A DNA stretch of 37,269 nucleotides, taken from contig CAMIKG010000047.1 of NCBI GenBank assembly GCA_946221915.1, forward strand, positions 1 to 37,269. Reading direction: 5' to 3'. The translations under genes were made by a program, and so were the position numbers. The notes beneath the pieces were generated by a model, which saw nothing but the letters and a program-made list of their open reading frames with translations, was not told the DNA's origin and made no database searches. Below are positions 16,765 to 24,962 of the stretch, piece after piece. Positions within the stretch are counted from its first letter, which is position 1, and each line of letters opens with the position of its first letter. Source of the stretch: an uncultured Erwinia sp. GTDB lineage: Bacteria; Pseudomonadota; Gammaproteobacteria; Enterobacterales; Enterobacteriaceae.

Positions 16765-17793
16765 TTATTCCTGTCTTAACTGCAAATCCAGCGGCGTTTT
16801 ACTCGGTTCACCGCCAATCTCACGCGCCAGCTTCGGCACCATGTAGCCTGATACCTTCGTCAGCAGCTCACGCACAATCGCCCGCGCTTCATCATCTGAT
16901 ACAAAGAAATGCGCCGCGCCCTGCACTTTGTCCAGCACATGCAGGTAGTAAGGCAGAATACCGGCGTCAAACAGCGCATTGCTCAGTTCCGCCAGCACCT
17001 TTGCGTCATTATTGACGTCGCGCAGCAGTACGCTCTGATTCAGCAGGGTTACGCCCGAGCGCTTCAGCATTTGCATGCCGTGACGCAGTTCGTCATCAAT
17101 CTCCTGCGCGTGGTTGATATGCGTCACCAGCAGCACCTGCAGACGCGACTGCGCCAGCCGCTGGCATAACCCTTCAGTAATGCGCGCCGGGATCACCACC
17201 GGCAAACGGCTGTGAATGCGCAGGCGTTTGAGGTGCGGAATGGCTTCCAGCTGCGTAATCAACCAGTCCAGCTCATGATCTTTCGCCATCAGCGGATCGC
17301 CACCGGAGAAAATAATCTCATCCAGCTCAGGATGTTCGCGGATATAGTCCAGCGCGGCCAGCCAGTTGCGTTTATTGCCCTGATTGTCCTGATACGGGAA
17401 GTGGCGGCGGAAGCAGTAGCGGCAGTTCACCGCACAGCCGCCTTTTACCAGCAGCAGCGCGCGGTTGTTATATTTATGCAGCAGCCCCGGCACCACGCTG
17501 CTCTGCTCGTCGAGCGGATCGGTGCTGTACCCTGGCGCATCAACAAACTCCTGCTGTGCGGTCATCACCTGCAGCAGCAGCGGGTCGCTGGCATCGCCTT
17601 TTTTCATCCGTGCGGCAAAGGCGCGTGGCACGCGCAGGGCAAAAAGCCGTCGCGCAGGGCGTCCTGCCAGCCAGTCTGGATGGTTGTCGAGAGCTAAAAA
17701 GCGCAATAATTCATCAGGTTCAGTGATTACATCAGCAAGTTGCTGCAACCAATCTTCTCTGGTGGGGGTATTTAGGGTTACAATGTGTGCCAT
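16765..17793 (-). CDS. epmB: EF-P (R)-beta-lysylation enzyme EpmB (lysine 2,3-aminomutase)
   Basis: 342 residues. Radical-SAM, PLP-dependent enzyme that converts L-alpha-lysine to (R)-beta-lysine for attachment to EF-P. The 4Fe-4S motif is C120-x3-C124-x2-C127 in 'GGCAVNCRYCFRRHF', with 'IIFSGGDPLMAKD' downstream and the C-terminal PLP-binding region near 'YYLHVLDKVQGAAHF'. It is divergent from efp, its pathway partner, with only 43 bases between the two starts. The ribosome binding site is weak. Confidence 0.96.
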   Translation of the reverse strand: MAHIVTLNTPTREDWLQQLADVITEPDELLRFLALDNHPDWLAGRPARRLFALRVPRAFAARMKKGDASDPLLLQVMTAQQEFVDAPGYSTDPLDEQSSVVPGLLHKYNNRALLLVKGGCAVNCRYCFRRHFPYQDNQGNKRNWLAALDYIREHPELDEIIFSGGDPLMAKDHELDWLITQLEAIPHLKRLRIHSRLPVVIPARITEGLCQRLAQSRLQVLLVTHINHAQEIDDELRHGMQMLKRSGVTLLNQSVLLRDVNNDAKVLAELSNALFDAGILPYYLHVLDKVQGAAHFFVSDDEARAIVRELLTKVSGYMVPKLAREIGGEPSKTPLDLQLRQE

Positions 17794-17836
17794 TTTTTTG
17801 GCTAAGTACCAGTATCAATTTAAGTAGAGGGCCTTT

Positions 17837-18403
17837 ATGGCGACTTATTCTAGCAACGATTTTCGTTCCGGTCTTAAAATCATGTTCGAAGGCGAACCTT
17901 ACTCCATCGAATCCAGTGAGTTCGTAAAACCGGGTAAAGGCCAGGCGTTCGCCCGTGTGAAAATGCGCCGTCTGCTGACCGGTTCCCGCGTTGAGAAGAC
18001 CTTCAAATCTACCGACTCTGCTGAAGGCGCAGATGTGGTTGATATGACTCTGCAGTACTCTTACAACGACGGTGACTTCTTCTACTTCATGCACCCGGAA
18101 AGCTTCGAGCAGTATCAGGTTGAAGCCAAGGTGCTGGACGAAGTACAGAAATGGCTGCAGGACAACGCAGACTGTATCGTTACCCTGTGGAACAATAAGC
18201 CAATCGCTGTTCAGCCACCAAACTTCATCGAATCCGAAGTGGTTGAGACCGATCCTGGTCTGAAAGGTGATACTGCTGGCACCGGCGGCAAGCCAGCCAC
18301 CCTGGCAACTGGCGCAGTGGTGAAAGTGCCATTGTTCGTGCAGATTGGCGAAGTAGTAAAAGTTGACACCCGCTCTGGCGAATACGTGTCACGCGTAAAA
18401 TAA
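17837..18403 (+). CDS. efp: Elongation factor P
   Basis: 188 residues, full length. It binds between the P and E sites of ribosomes stalled at polyproline and promotes peptide bond formation. Lys34 in 'VKPGKGQAF' is the residue beta-lysylated by EpmA/EpmB, both encoded here. The three beta-barrel (KOW and OB) domains are complete, ending 'VDTRSGEYVSRVK'. GAGGG precedes the ATG. Confidence 0.98.
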   Translation: MATYSSNDFRSGLKIMFEGEPYSIESSEFVKPGKGQAFARVKMRRLLTGSRVEKTFKSTDSAEGADVVDMTLQYSYNDGDFFYFMHPESFEQYQVEAKVLDEVQKWLQDNADCIVTLWNNKPIAVQPPNFIESEVVETDPGLKGDTAGTGGKPATLATGAVVKVPLFVQIGEVVKVDTRSGEYVSRVK

Positions 18404-18413
18404 GATCTTTTGC

Positions 18414-18441
18414 AGGCGCGTCTCTGGCGCGCCTTCTTTTA
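18414..18441 (+). terminator. Rho-independent terminator of efp
   Basis: 7-bp GC stem (AGGCGCG 18414-18420 with CGCGCCT 18428-18434) followed by TCTTTT, 11 bases after the efp stop. Confidence 0.8.
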
Positions 18442-18528
18442 TGCCCCTCCCGCGCAGCGGACAACGTTCCTTTCTTCCTAAAATCTCCTTTTCTTAACGA
18501 AGCGGCAGGCAGAGTGCAGATTCACCGC

Positions 18529-18538
18529 CTATGCTTAA
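18529..18538 (+). promoter_or_regulatory. Sigma-S-type -10 element for ecnB
   Basis: CTATGCTTAA differs by one base from the sigma-S -10 consensus CTATACTTAA and lies 39 bases before the ecnB start. E. coli ecnB is known to be sigma-S controlled. There is no good -35 box, as is common for this class. Confidence 0.6.
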
Positions 18539-18577
18539 AACGTTGTACTGATACTTCGACAAAAAAAGGACATTACT

Positions 18578-18712
18578 ATGTTTAAGAAGAGTATTGCTGC
18601 GATTTTCTCCGTACTGATCCTGTCTTCGCTGTTGTCAGCCTGTAACACCACACGCGGTGTGGGTGAAGATGTTGAAGCGGGTGGTAAAGCTATTCAGCGT
18701 AGCTCGCAGTAA
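18578..18712 (+). CDS. ecnB: Entericidin B family lipoprotein
   Basis: 44-residue lipoprotein. Signal peptide with lipobox LLSAC (Cys22), then the entericidin signature 'CNTTRGVGEDVEAGGKAI'. In E. coli, EcnB is a bacteriolytic stationary-phase lipoprotein paired with the antidote EcnA. No ecnA-like reading frame was seen in the 175 bases between efp and this gene, so the antidote may be absent here. AAAGGA lies 7 bases before the ATG. Confidence 0.92.
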   Translation: MFKKSIAAIFSVLILSSLLSACNTTRGVGEDVEAGGKAIQRSSQ

Positions 18713-18719
18713 CGGACCT

Positions 18720-18747
18720 GCCGGTACGCACATTTGTGCGTACCGGC
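18720..18747. terminator. Bidirectional hairpin between ecnB and blc
   Basis: A perfect 13-bp stem (GCCGGTACGCACA and its complement) with a 2-base loop, lying between convergent genes. There is no long T-run on either side. A terminator or transcript-end stabiliser shared by ecnB and blc is likely. Confidence 0.7.
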
Positions 18748-18760
18748 CACTTTCCCCGCA

Positions 18761-19285
18761 TTAGCCCTGTTTCACCCAGATCAGCTTATCCACCGGGAAA
18801 TTCGCCCGGCGCGCCTGTTCAACCAGTTGCTGTTTAACGCCCTCCTCCAGTTGCGGCGTGCGCGACAGGATCCATAAATAGTCACGGTTCGGACCGCAAA
18901 CCAGCGCATGCTGGTAATTCTCATCCAGCGCAATCACGTTATAGCCGCCATAGAATGGGCCGAAAAAGGATACTTTCAGCGCCGCACGCTGCGGCGAACC
19001 GGTGAAGTAGGCTTTGCCGATGCTCTCCTGCCACTGCTGTTTCTTCGTATTAAAGCCACGGTTCACCACTTTCAGACCGCCGTCCTCACGCTTGCTGTAA
19101 GTTGCCGTAACCTGTTCCAGACCACGCTCAAAACGATGATCCAGGCGCGCAATCTCATACCAGCGGCCGAGGTAGCGTTCGCCATCAAAGCCTTCAATCA
19201 CCGTGACATTTTTCGGCGGCGTGGTGGAGCAGGCGACGGAGAGCAGGGCGCCAAACATGACGCCCAGAGTTTTCCACAGTTGCAT
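18761..19285 (-). CDS. blc: Outer-membrane lipocalin Blc
   Basis: 174 residues. Lipoprotein signal peptide with lipobox ending SVAC (Cys19); lipocalin motif G-x-WYE at 40-44 ('LGRWYEIARLDHRFERG'); later conserved 'FFGPFYGGYNVIALD' and 'RDYLWILSRTP'. Blc binds fatty acids and lysophospholipids and is thought to help maintain the membrane in stationary phase. It is directly upstream of the frd operon end with 44 bases between, where E. coli has ampC. Confidence 0.95.
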   Translation of the reverse strand: MQLWKTLGVMFGALLSVACSTTPPKNVTVIEGFDGERYLGRWYEIARLDHRFERGLEQVTATYSKREDGGLKVVNRGFNTKKQQWQESIGKAYFTGSPQRAALKVSFFGPFYGGYNVIALDENYQHALVCGPNRDYLWILSRTPQLEEGVKQQLVEQARRANFPVDKLIWVKQG

Positions 19286-19329
19286 AAGCTATTCCTATAT
19301 CGATGAATAGCTTAAGTATAGATGATCGC

Positions 19330-19686
19330 TTACAGCGTGCAGACACCGATCAAGGTGACCACGCTGAGAATGGCGGCCAGACCATAGAACAGCCATTTTG
19401 CGCCGGGGATATGCAGCTGCAAATCATGGGCGCCGTGGTGCAGGCGGTGCAGTGCGCACCAGACCGGCAGCACGATCATCAGCAGGATAAACAGCCGGCC
19501 AAACCACGACCGGGCAAATGCCAGCACGCGCGGGTAGTCGAGTGCACCATCCGGGTACGCGCCCAATGGCATCAGGATGCCGATCAGCAACAGTATCACC
19601 GGTGTGACAATCGCTGCCCACATGCCGCCAGCGCCAAACAGTCCCCAGAAAATCGGTTCATCGGAACGACGAGGTTGCGGTTTCAT
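19330..19686 (-). CDS. frdD: Fumarate reductase membrane subunit FrdD
   Basis: 118 residues with three membrane helices. It anchors FrdAB to the inner membrane and helps bind menaquinol. 'RSDEPIFWGLFGAGGMWAAI' and 'HRLHHGAHDLQLH' match the family. It starts 10 bases after frdC and is the last gene of frdABCD. Confidence 0.96.
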   Translation of the reverse strand: MKPQPRRSDEPIFWGLFGAGGMWAAIVTPVILLLIGILMPLGAYPDGALDYPRVLAFARSWFGRLFILLMIVLPVWCALHRLHHGAHDLQLHIPGAKWLFYGLAAILSVVTLIGVCTL

Positions 19687-19696
19687 TGGCTTCTCC

Positions 19697-20095
19697 TTAC
19701 ACCAGCAGCGCCAGCAGCAATGCCGCCAGCGTGAACAGCACCATAATGACCCACAGCGCGGTAACGATTGGCTCGGGCGCCAGCTTTTCTCCTTTAATCA
19801 CCACAATGGCGGCTTTTGGCGCTAAATCGAACCAGGTCTTGCTGTGCAGCAGCGCCGCCAGCAGAGCGGCGACATTCAGCAACAGCACCACCGGATGCTG
19901 GAGAAAAGCAACGAATGCAGCCCAGCTCTCTGCGCCCTGCTTCAGCGCAAACAGGCCAAAAATCAGTTCGATGCTGAACCATAAGGCCGGAATGGCGGTG
20001 CCCTCGCGCAGCATATAAAAGCGGTAAAAGCCCAGCTGCCGCCACCAGTCGCGCGGCATGCTGCGTACATACGGTTTACGTTTCGAGGTTATCAT
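19697..20095 (-). CDS. frdC: Fumarate reductase membrane subunit FrdC
   Basis: 132 residues with three membrane helices and the family N-terminus 'SKRKPYVRSMPRDWWRQLGFYRFYM' (only partly quoted motif: KRKPYVRSM). It forms the quinol site with FrdD. It lies 10 bases after frdB and 10 bases before frdD, so the three are clearly co-transcribed. Confidence 0.96.
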   Translation of the reverse strand: MITSKRKPYVRSMPRDWWRQLGFYRFYMLREGTAIPALWFSIELIFGLFALKQGAESWAAFVAFLQHPVVLLLNVAALLAALLHSKTWFDLAPKAAIVVIKGEKLAPEPIVTALWVIMVLFTLAALLLALLV

Positions 20096-20105
20096 CGCTT
20101 TCTCC

Positions 20106-20840
20106 TTATTGCGGCCGCAGCATGGCGATCATAAAGTCTTTGCTGCTCTCGACCTTGCCCTGCTGAATGGCAGCGGCGGGATCGACATGTTTCGGGCACA
20201 CCTGCGAGCAGTAGCCGACGAAAGTACAGCACCAGACGCCATTTTCGCCGTTCAGCTGCGGCATGCGTTGTGCTTTGCCATGGTCGCGGCTGTCGAGGTT
20301 ATAGCGGTGCGCCAGGGTAATCGCCGCCGGACCAATAAACTCAGGATTAAGGCCAAACTGCGGGCAGGCGGCATAGCACAGGCCGCAGTTAATGCAGCCG
20401 GAGAACTGATGATATTTCGCCATCTGCGCCGGGGTTTGCTGATGCGGTCCCTGTTCCGGACTGCGGTCGTTGCCAATAATCCACGGCTTAATCGCTTCCA
20501 GACTTTCGATAAAGTGGGTCATATCGACAATCAGATCGCGCTCAACCGGAAAGTTGGCCAGCGGTTCGACGCGCACACCCGTCGGGTAGTCGCGCAGAAA
20601 GGTTTTACAGGCCAGTTTCGGCACCCGGTTCACCATCATGCCGCATGAGCCACAGATCGCCATGCGGCATGACCAGCGCCAGGCAAGGTCCAACGCCAGG
20701 TTATCTTTGATATAGCCCAGTGCGTCGAGCAGCGAGGTTTGATCGTCATAAGGCACCTGGAAGGTTTCATGACGCGGGACGCGATCCTGTTCCGGGTTAT
20801 AACGCTGGATAATAACGGACAGCGTTTTCATCTCAGACAT
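20106..20840 (-). CDS. frdB: Fumarate reductase iron-sulfur subunit FrdB
   Basis: 244 residues from ATG 20840. It passes electrons from menaquinol to FrdA through three clusters. The 2Fe-2S ligands are C58, C63, C66 and C78 ('WSCRMAICGSCGMMV'). The 4Fe-4S and 3Fe-4S ligands are C149/C152/C155 and C159, with C205, C211 and C215 ('CINCGLCYAACP', 'CTFVGYCSQVCPKH'). The frame is open 42 bases further up, but the E. coli start and the 8-base overlap with the frdA stop favour 20840. Confidence 0.97.
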   Translation of the reverse strand: MSEMKTLSVIIQRYNPEQDRVPRHETFQVPYDDQTSLLDALGYIKDNLALDLAWRWSCRMAICGSCGMMVNRVPKLACKTFLRDYPTGVRVEPLANFPVERDLIVDMTHFIESLEAIKPWIIGNDRSPEQGPHQQTPAQMAKYHQFSGCINCGLCYAACPQFGLNPEFIGPAAITLAHRYNLDSRDHGKAQRMPQLNGENGVWCCTFVGYCSQVCPKHVDPAAAIQQGKVESSKDFMIAMLRPQ

Positions 20841-22623
20841 GAGGCTGCTCCTTATGCTCTGTGGTCTCGGCTGCTGCGCCATAGACCCGTTTCGCCGGCG
20901 GCAGGCTGGTGATGGTTACCGGGCTGTACTCCACACGCGGCGCTGCGTCAGGGGTATAGAAGGTCAGGGTATGTTTGAGGTAGTTGACGTCATCACGCCC
21001 GGTGCAGCCTTCATCCAGCCGCTGATGCGCGCCGCGCGACTCCTTGCGGTTAATCGCGGCATGCGCCATGCACTCCGCGACATCCAGCCCGTGCGCCAGC
21101 TCAAGGCTGTACAGCAGTTCAGTGTTAAACACGCTGGTGGTATCGCTGATGCGTACCTGTTTAAAGCGCTGTTTCAGCTCCGCCAGTTTATCGACCGTTT
21201 TCTGCATCAGTTCCGGCGTACGATAGATACCGCAGCCCTCTTCCATGGCGGTACCCATCTCATCGCGCAGAGTGGCCCAGTGTTCGCTGCCGTGCTGATT
21301 GACCAGCTGTTTCAGCCGCTGCTGGACATCGCTGGCCTGGGCATCAAGCGCGGCATTATTAGCCGTGCTGGTGCTTTGCGCGCGCTGCACCGCCTGCTCT
21401 CCTGCCAGCCGGCCAAATACCACCAGTTCTGCCAGCGAGTTGGAGCCGAGGCGGTTAGCGCCGTGCAGGCCAACGGAGGAGCATTCACCGACCGCGAACA
21501 GGCCCTGGATGCGCGTTTCACAGCGTGGATCGGTCTCAATCCCGCCCATGGTGTAGTGCGCGGTGGGACGAACCGGGATCGGCGTGGTAATGGGGTCGAC
21601 GCCGACATAGGCTTTGCTCAGCTCGCAAATAAACGGCAGGCGTTCCTGCAGTTTCTTCGCGCCCAGATGGCGCAGATCGAGATACACCACATCGCCGCGC
21701 GGTGTGGTGATGGTACGACCGGCGCGCCACTCGTGCCAGAACGCCTGCGACACTTTGTCACGCGGTCCCAGCTCCATATATTTGTTTTTTGGCTCACCGA
21801 GCGGAGTTTCTGGCCCCATGCCGTAATCCTGCAGATAGCGATAGCCATCTTTATTCACCAGAATACCGCCTTCGCCGCGGCAGCCTTCGGTCATCAGGAT
21901 GCCGGAACCCGGCAGGCCGGTGGGGTGATACTGTACAAACTCCATATCGCGCAGCGGCACGCCATGGCGCAACGCCATGCCCATACCGTCGCCGGTAACG
22001 ATACTGCCGTTGGTGTTATAGCGATAGACGCGGCCTGCGCCACCGGTCGCCAGTACCACCGCATTAGCGCGGATTTGTATCAGCGTGCCTTCCATCATAT
22101 TCATCGCCACCAGGCCGCGCGACTGACCGTCATCCACCAGTAAGTCGAGAACGAAATGTTCGTCGAAGCGTTTGATCTGTGGATATTTCAGTGAGGTCTG
22201 AAACAGGGTATGCAGCATATGGAAGCCGGTTTTGTCCGCGGCGAACCAGGTGCGTTCGATTTTCATGCCGCCAAAGCGGCGTACATTGACCGAGCCGTCT
22301 TCTTTACGGCTCCAGGGGCAGCCCCACAGTTCCAGCTGCGTCATCTCCTGCGGGCAGTGACGGACGAAGTAATCGACCACATCCTGCTCACACAGCCAGT
22401 CGCCGCCCGAGACGGTGTCGTGAAAATGGAAGTCGAAGCTGTCCTGTTGTTGGGTGACGGCAGCGGAGCCGCCTTCCGCCGCCACGGTGTGGCTGCGCAT
22501 CGGATAAACTTTGGATACCAGGGCAATATTCAGTCGTGGGTTGTCTTCGGCGGCGGCGATTGCGGCGCGCAGCCCGGCGCCACCAGCGCCTACGATGACC
22601 AAATCAGCGTTGCAGATTTGCAC
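20833..22623 (-). CDS. frdA: Fumarate reductase flavoprotein subunit FrdA
   Basis: 596 residues. It reduces fumarate to succinate with covalent FAD as the terminal step of anaerobic fumarate respiration. Dinucleotide fold 'ADLVIVGAGGAGLRAA' (6-21); the FAD-linking His45 in 'RSHTVAAEGG'; active-site regions 'FVQYHPTGLPGSGIL' and 'RPTAHYTMGGIETD'. GTG 22623 is chosen because AAGGAGG is 7 bases upstream and the E. coli protein begins at the same point; a further 19 codons are open upstream to 22680. First gene of frdABCD, divergent from epmA. Confidence 0.97.
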   Translation of the reverse strand: MQICNADLVIVGAGGAGLRAAIAAAEDNPRLNIALVSKVYPMRSHTVAAEGGSAAVTQQQDSFDFHFHDTVSGGDWLCEQDVVDYFVRHCPQEMTQLELWGCPWSRKEDGSVNVRRFGGMKIERTWFAADKTGFHMLHTLFQTSLKYPQIKRFDEHFVLDLLVDDGQSRGLVAMNMMEGTLIQIRANAVVLATGGAGRVYRYNTNGSIVTGDGMGMALRHGVPLRDMEFVQYHPTGLPGSGILMTEGCRGEGGILVNKDGYRYLQDYGMGPETPLGEPKNKYMELGPRDKVSQAFWHEWRAGRTITTPRGDVVYLDLRHLGAKKLQERLPFICELSKAYVGVDPITTPIPVRPTAHYTMGGIETDPRCETRIQGLFAVGECSSVGLHGANRLGSNSLAELVVFGRLAGEQAVQRAQSTSTANNAALDAQASDVQQRLKQLVNQHGSEHWATLRDEMGTAMEEGCGIYRTPELMQKTVDKLAELKQRFKQVRISDTTSVFNTELLYSLELAHGLDVAECMAHAAINRKESRGAHQRLDEGCTGRDDVNYLKHTLTFYTPDAAPRVEYSPVTITSLPPAKRVYGAAAETTEHKEQPHV

Positions 22624-22853
22624 GGTTCCCTCCTTGTTCAGGTCGCGGGTAATCGGAAAAGGTCTGCTGCAAAGCGGCAAACAGACCCTTTAAATGGTGA
22701 GAAAATGCACTGCTTCATCGCGGAGTATAAGCCTGGTAAAAGTGTGGTTTTTTGATGTGTACGGGTATTTGGGTGGGAAAATGCACAGAAGTTTGTCTGC
22801 TCGCACGGATACGAGTAGACTTCATCCCCCTGTCTGACTGAGGAGTGAACAAC

Positions 22854-23831
22854 ATGAGCGATACGGCAAGCTGGCAGCCGAGCGCATCTATTGCCAATTT
22901 ATTGAAACGTGCAGCGATTATGGCTGAAATTCGACGTTTCTTTGCCGATCGTGGCGTGCTGGAGGTGGACACTCCGGCGATGAGTCAGGCTACGGTGACC
23001 GATATTCATCTGGTGCCGTTCCAGACCCGCTTTGTTGGACCGGGGGCGTCCGAAGGACGGGATCTCTGGTTTATGACCAGCCCGGAATACCATATGAAAC
23101 GCCTGCTGGCAGCGGGCAGTGGCCCGATCTACCAGCTGGGCCGCAGCTTCCGTAACGAAGAGGCGGGGCGTCATCACAATCCGGAATTCACCATGCTGGA
23201 GTGGTACCGCCCGCATTACGACATGTATCGTCTGATGAATGAAGTGGACGATCTGATCCAGCAGGTGCTGGAGTGCGACAGCGCGGAAACGCTCTCTTAT
23301 CAGCAGGCCTTTATCCGCCATCTGGAAGTGGACCCGCTCTCTGCGGATAAAGAGCAGTTGCGTGAAGTGGCGGCGAAACTCGGCGAGGGTGAGCTGGCGC
23401 AAAGAGAAGAGGATCGCGATACCCTGCTGCAGCTGCTGTTTATGCTGGGTGTTGAACCGAAGATTGGTCAGGATAAACCAACGTTTGTTTATCATTTCCC
23501 CGCCACCCAGGCGGCGCTGGCGGAAATCAGTACCGAAGATCACCGCGTGGCGGAGCGCTTCGAGGTCTACTATAAAGGCATTGAGCTGGCGAATGGCTTC
23601 CGCGAACTCACCGACAGCCGCGAGCAGCGTCAGCGTTTTGAACAGGATAACCGCCGCCGTGCTGCGCGTGGTCTGCCACAACACCCGATTGACACCAATT
23701 TGCTGGATGCGCTGGCGCACGGTATGCCGGAATGTTCCGGTGTGGCGCTGGGGGTCGATCGCCTGATTATGCTGGCATTAAAAGCAGAGAGCCTGAGTGA
23801 AGTGATTGCTTTCCCGGTCGATCGTTGCTGA
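22854..23831 (+). CDS. epmA: EF-P lysine ligase EpmA (truncated LysRS paralogue)
   Basis: 325 residues. It activates (R)-beta-lysine and attaches it to EF-P Lys34. Class II lysyl-tRNA synthetase catalytic core without the anticodon domain: motif 2 region 'FRNEEAGRHHNPEFTMLEWY' and motif 3 'SGVALGVDRLIMLAL' near the C-terminus. The start MSDTASWQPS at 22854 matches E. coli, with AGGAG upstream; an in-frame GTG lies 9 bases earlier. It works with epmB and efp, 5 kb away in this window. Confidence 0.96.
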   Translation: MSDTASWQPSASIANLLKRAAIMAEIRRFFADRGVLEVDTPAMSQATVTDIHLVPFQTRFVGPGASEGRDLWFMTSPEYHMKRLLAAGSGPIYQLGRSFRNEEAGRHHNPEFTMLEWYRPHYDMYRLMNEVDDLIQQVLECDSAETLSYQQAFIRHLEVDPLSADKEQLREVAAKLGEGELAQREEDRDTLLQLLFMLGVEPKIGQDKPTFVYHFPATQAALAEISTEDHRVAERFEVYYKGIELANGFRELTDSREQRQRFEQDNRRRAARGLPQHPIDTNLLDALAHGMPECSGVALGVDRLIMLALKAESLSEVIAFPVDRC

Positions 23832-23994
23832 TGAGTCCTGACATTTATTCAGACAGTTAAATGCCGTTGTTAATCGGCCTGCTTTGCAGGCCGGTTACAT
23901 TTTGTTTTGCGCGTAATGCCGCAGTGTTTGATTTTTAACCCTGTCTGACTGCTGATAAAATCTGCTATTCAACGGAATGACAGGGTTCAGCGAT

Positions 23995-24879
23995 ATGGTT
24001 ATCACCTCCACACCGCACGATGCGGTTTTTAAAGATTTTCTTTGCCAAAGCGACATCGCCCGGGATTTCCTGCAAATCCATTTGCCTGCTGCACTGCTTC
24101 AGCACTGTGACCTTGCTACGCTGAAGCTGGAGTCAGGAAGCTTTGTTGACCGGAAGCTACGCGCAATCCACTCAGATGTTCTCTATTCAATGAAAACCGT
24201 GGACGGAAAAGGGTATATCTACTGCCTGTTTGAGCATCAGAGTTCGCCGGACAGGCATATGACTTTCCGCTTAATGCGCTATGCCTTAGCCGCGATGCAG
24301 CGTCATCTCGATAATGTTGATAACCAGTTGCCTTTAGTGATTCCGCTGCTGTTTTACCATGGACAGGTCAGCCCCTGGCCGTTTCCTGTGAACTGGTTGC
24401 AGGCATTTGCGAATCCACAACTGGCTACGGAGATCTATACCGGTGATTTTCCGCTGGTGGATGTGACAGCAATACCGGATGACATCATCCTGACCCATCG
24501 CCGTATAGCGGCGCTGGAACTGGTCCAAAAGCATATTCGCCAGCGAGATTTGATGGAATTTGTCGAACAGCTGGTGACGCTGTGGGTGAAAGGATGCACT
24601 AATGACGAACAATTCATCACGCTGATAAACTATTTGCTACGGGCGGGGGATACCGCTTCGCCGCAAGAGTTTATTTATGCGCTGACACAGCGAACATCAC
24701 GTCATGGAGGAGAGATCATGAGTCCCGCAGAATGGCTGAAGCAGGAAGGGCATAAAGAAGGCCATCAGGCTGCAAAGCGTGAAATGGCATCAAACATGCT
24801 GGCGAATGGCGTTGAGCTTGCGCTGGTGATGAAAGTGACCGGCCTGAAACCGGATGAATTACGACAGCTGCAGCCTTAA
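23995..24879 (+). CDS. Rpn-family recombination-promoting nuclease / putative transposase
   Basis: 294 residues from ATG 23995, preceded by CAGGG at 9 bases; an ATG at 23977 would add six residues. Member of the RpnA-E (PF04754-like) family with a PD-(D/E)XK nuclease fold: 'TPHDAVFKDFL' at the N-terminus, catalytic D61 ('SDVLY'), and E80-x-Q82 ('YCLFEHQSS'). The tail ends with 'MKVTGLKPDELRQL', as in E. coli RpnC. E. coli members are DNA endonucleases that raise RecA-independent recombination. It is inserted between epmA and mscM and all catalytic residues look intact. Confidence 0.92.
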   Translation: MVITSTPHDAVFKDFLCQSDIARDFLQIHLPAALLQHCDLATLKLESGSFVDRKLRAIHSDVLYSMKTVDGKGYIYCLFEHQSSPDRHMTFRLMRYALAAMQRHLDNVDNQLPLVIPLLFYHGQVSPWPFPVNWLQAFANPQLATEIYTGDFPLVDVTAIPDDIILTHRRIAALELVQKHIRQRDLMEFVEQLVTLWVKGCTNDEQFITLINYLLRAGDTASPQEFIYALTQRTSRHGGEIMSPAEWLKQEGHKEGHQAAKREMASNMLANGVELALVMKVTGLKPDELRQLQP

Positions 24880-24889
24880 CGTTAACGGA

Positions 24890-24914
24890 GTGGAAGGCCC
24901 GTTTTGCCTTCCAC
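24890..24914 (+). terminator. Hairpin after the rpn gene
   Basis: A 9-bp perfect stem (GTGGAAGGC 24890-24898, GCCTTCCAC 24906-24914) with a T-rich loop, 10 bases after the rpn stop and before the convergent mscM stop. No T-run follows, so termination is only probable. Confidence 0.5.
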
Positions 24915-24962
24915 CCTGTTACCAATCCGCAGACTGCCTTATCACTTCACGGTTGATAAAGG

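Noticed and set aside
20839..22143. A 434-codon open frame antisense to frdA
   Set aside because: Shadow of the highly conserved frdA, with no recognisable protein family.
22624..22853. FNR box in the frdA/epmA intergenic region
   Set aside because: Only a TTGAT half-site near 22750 was seen; the second half is absent.
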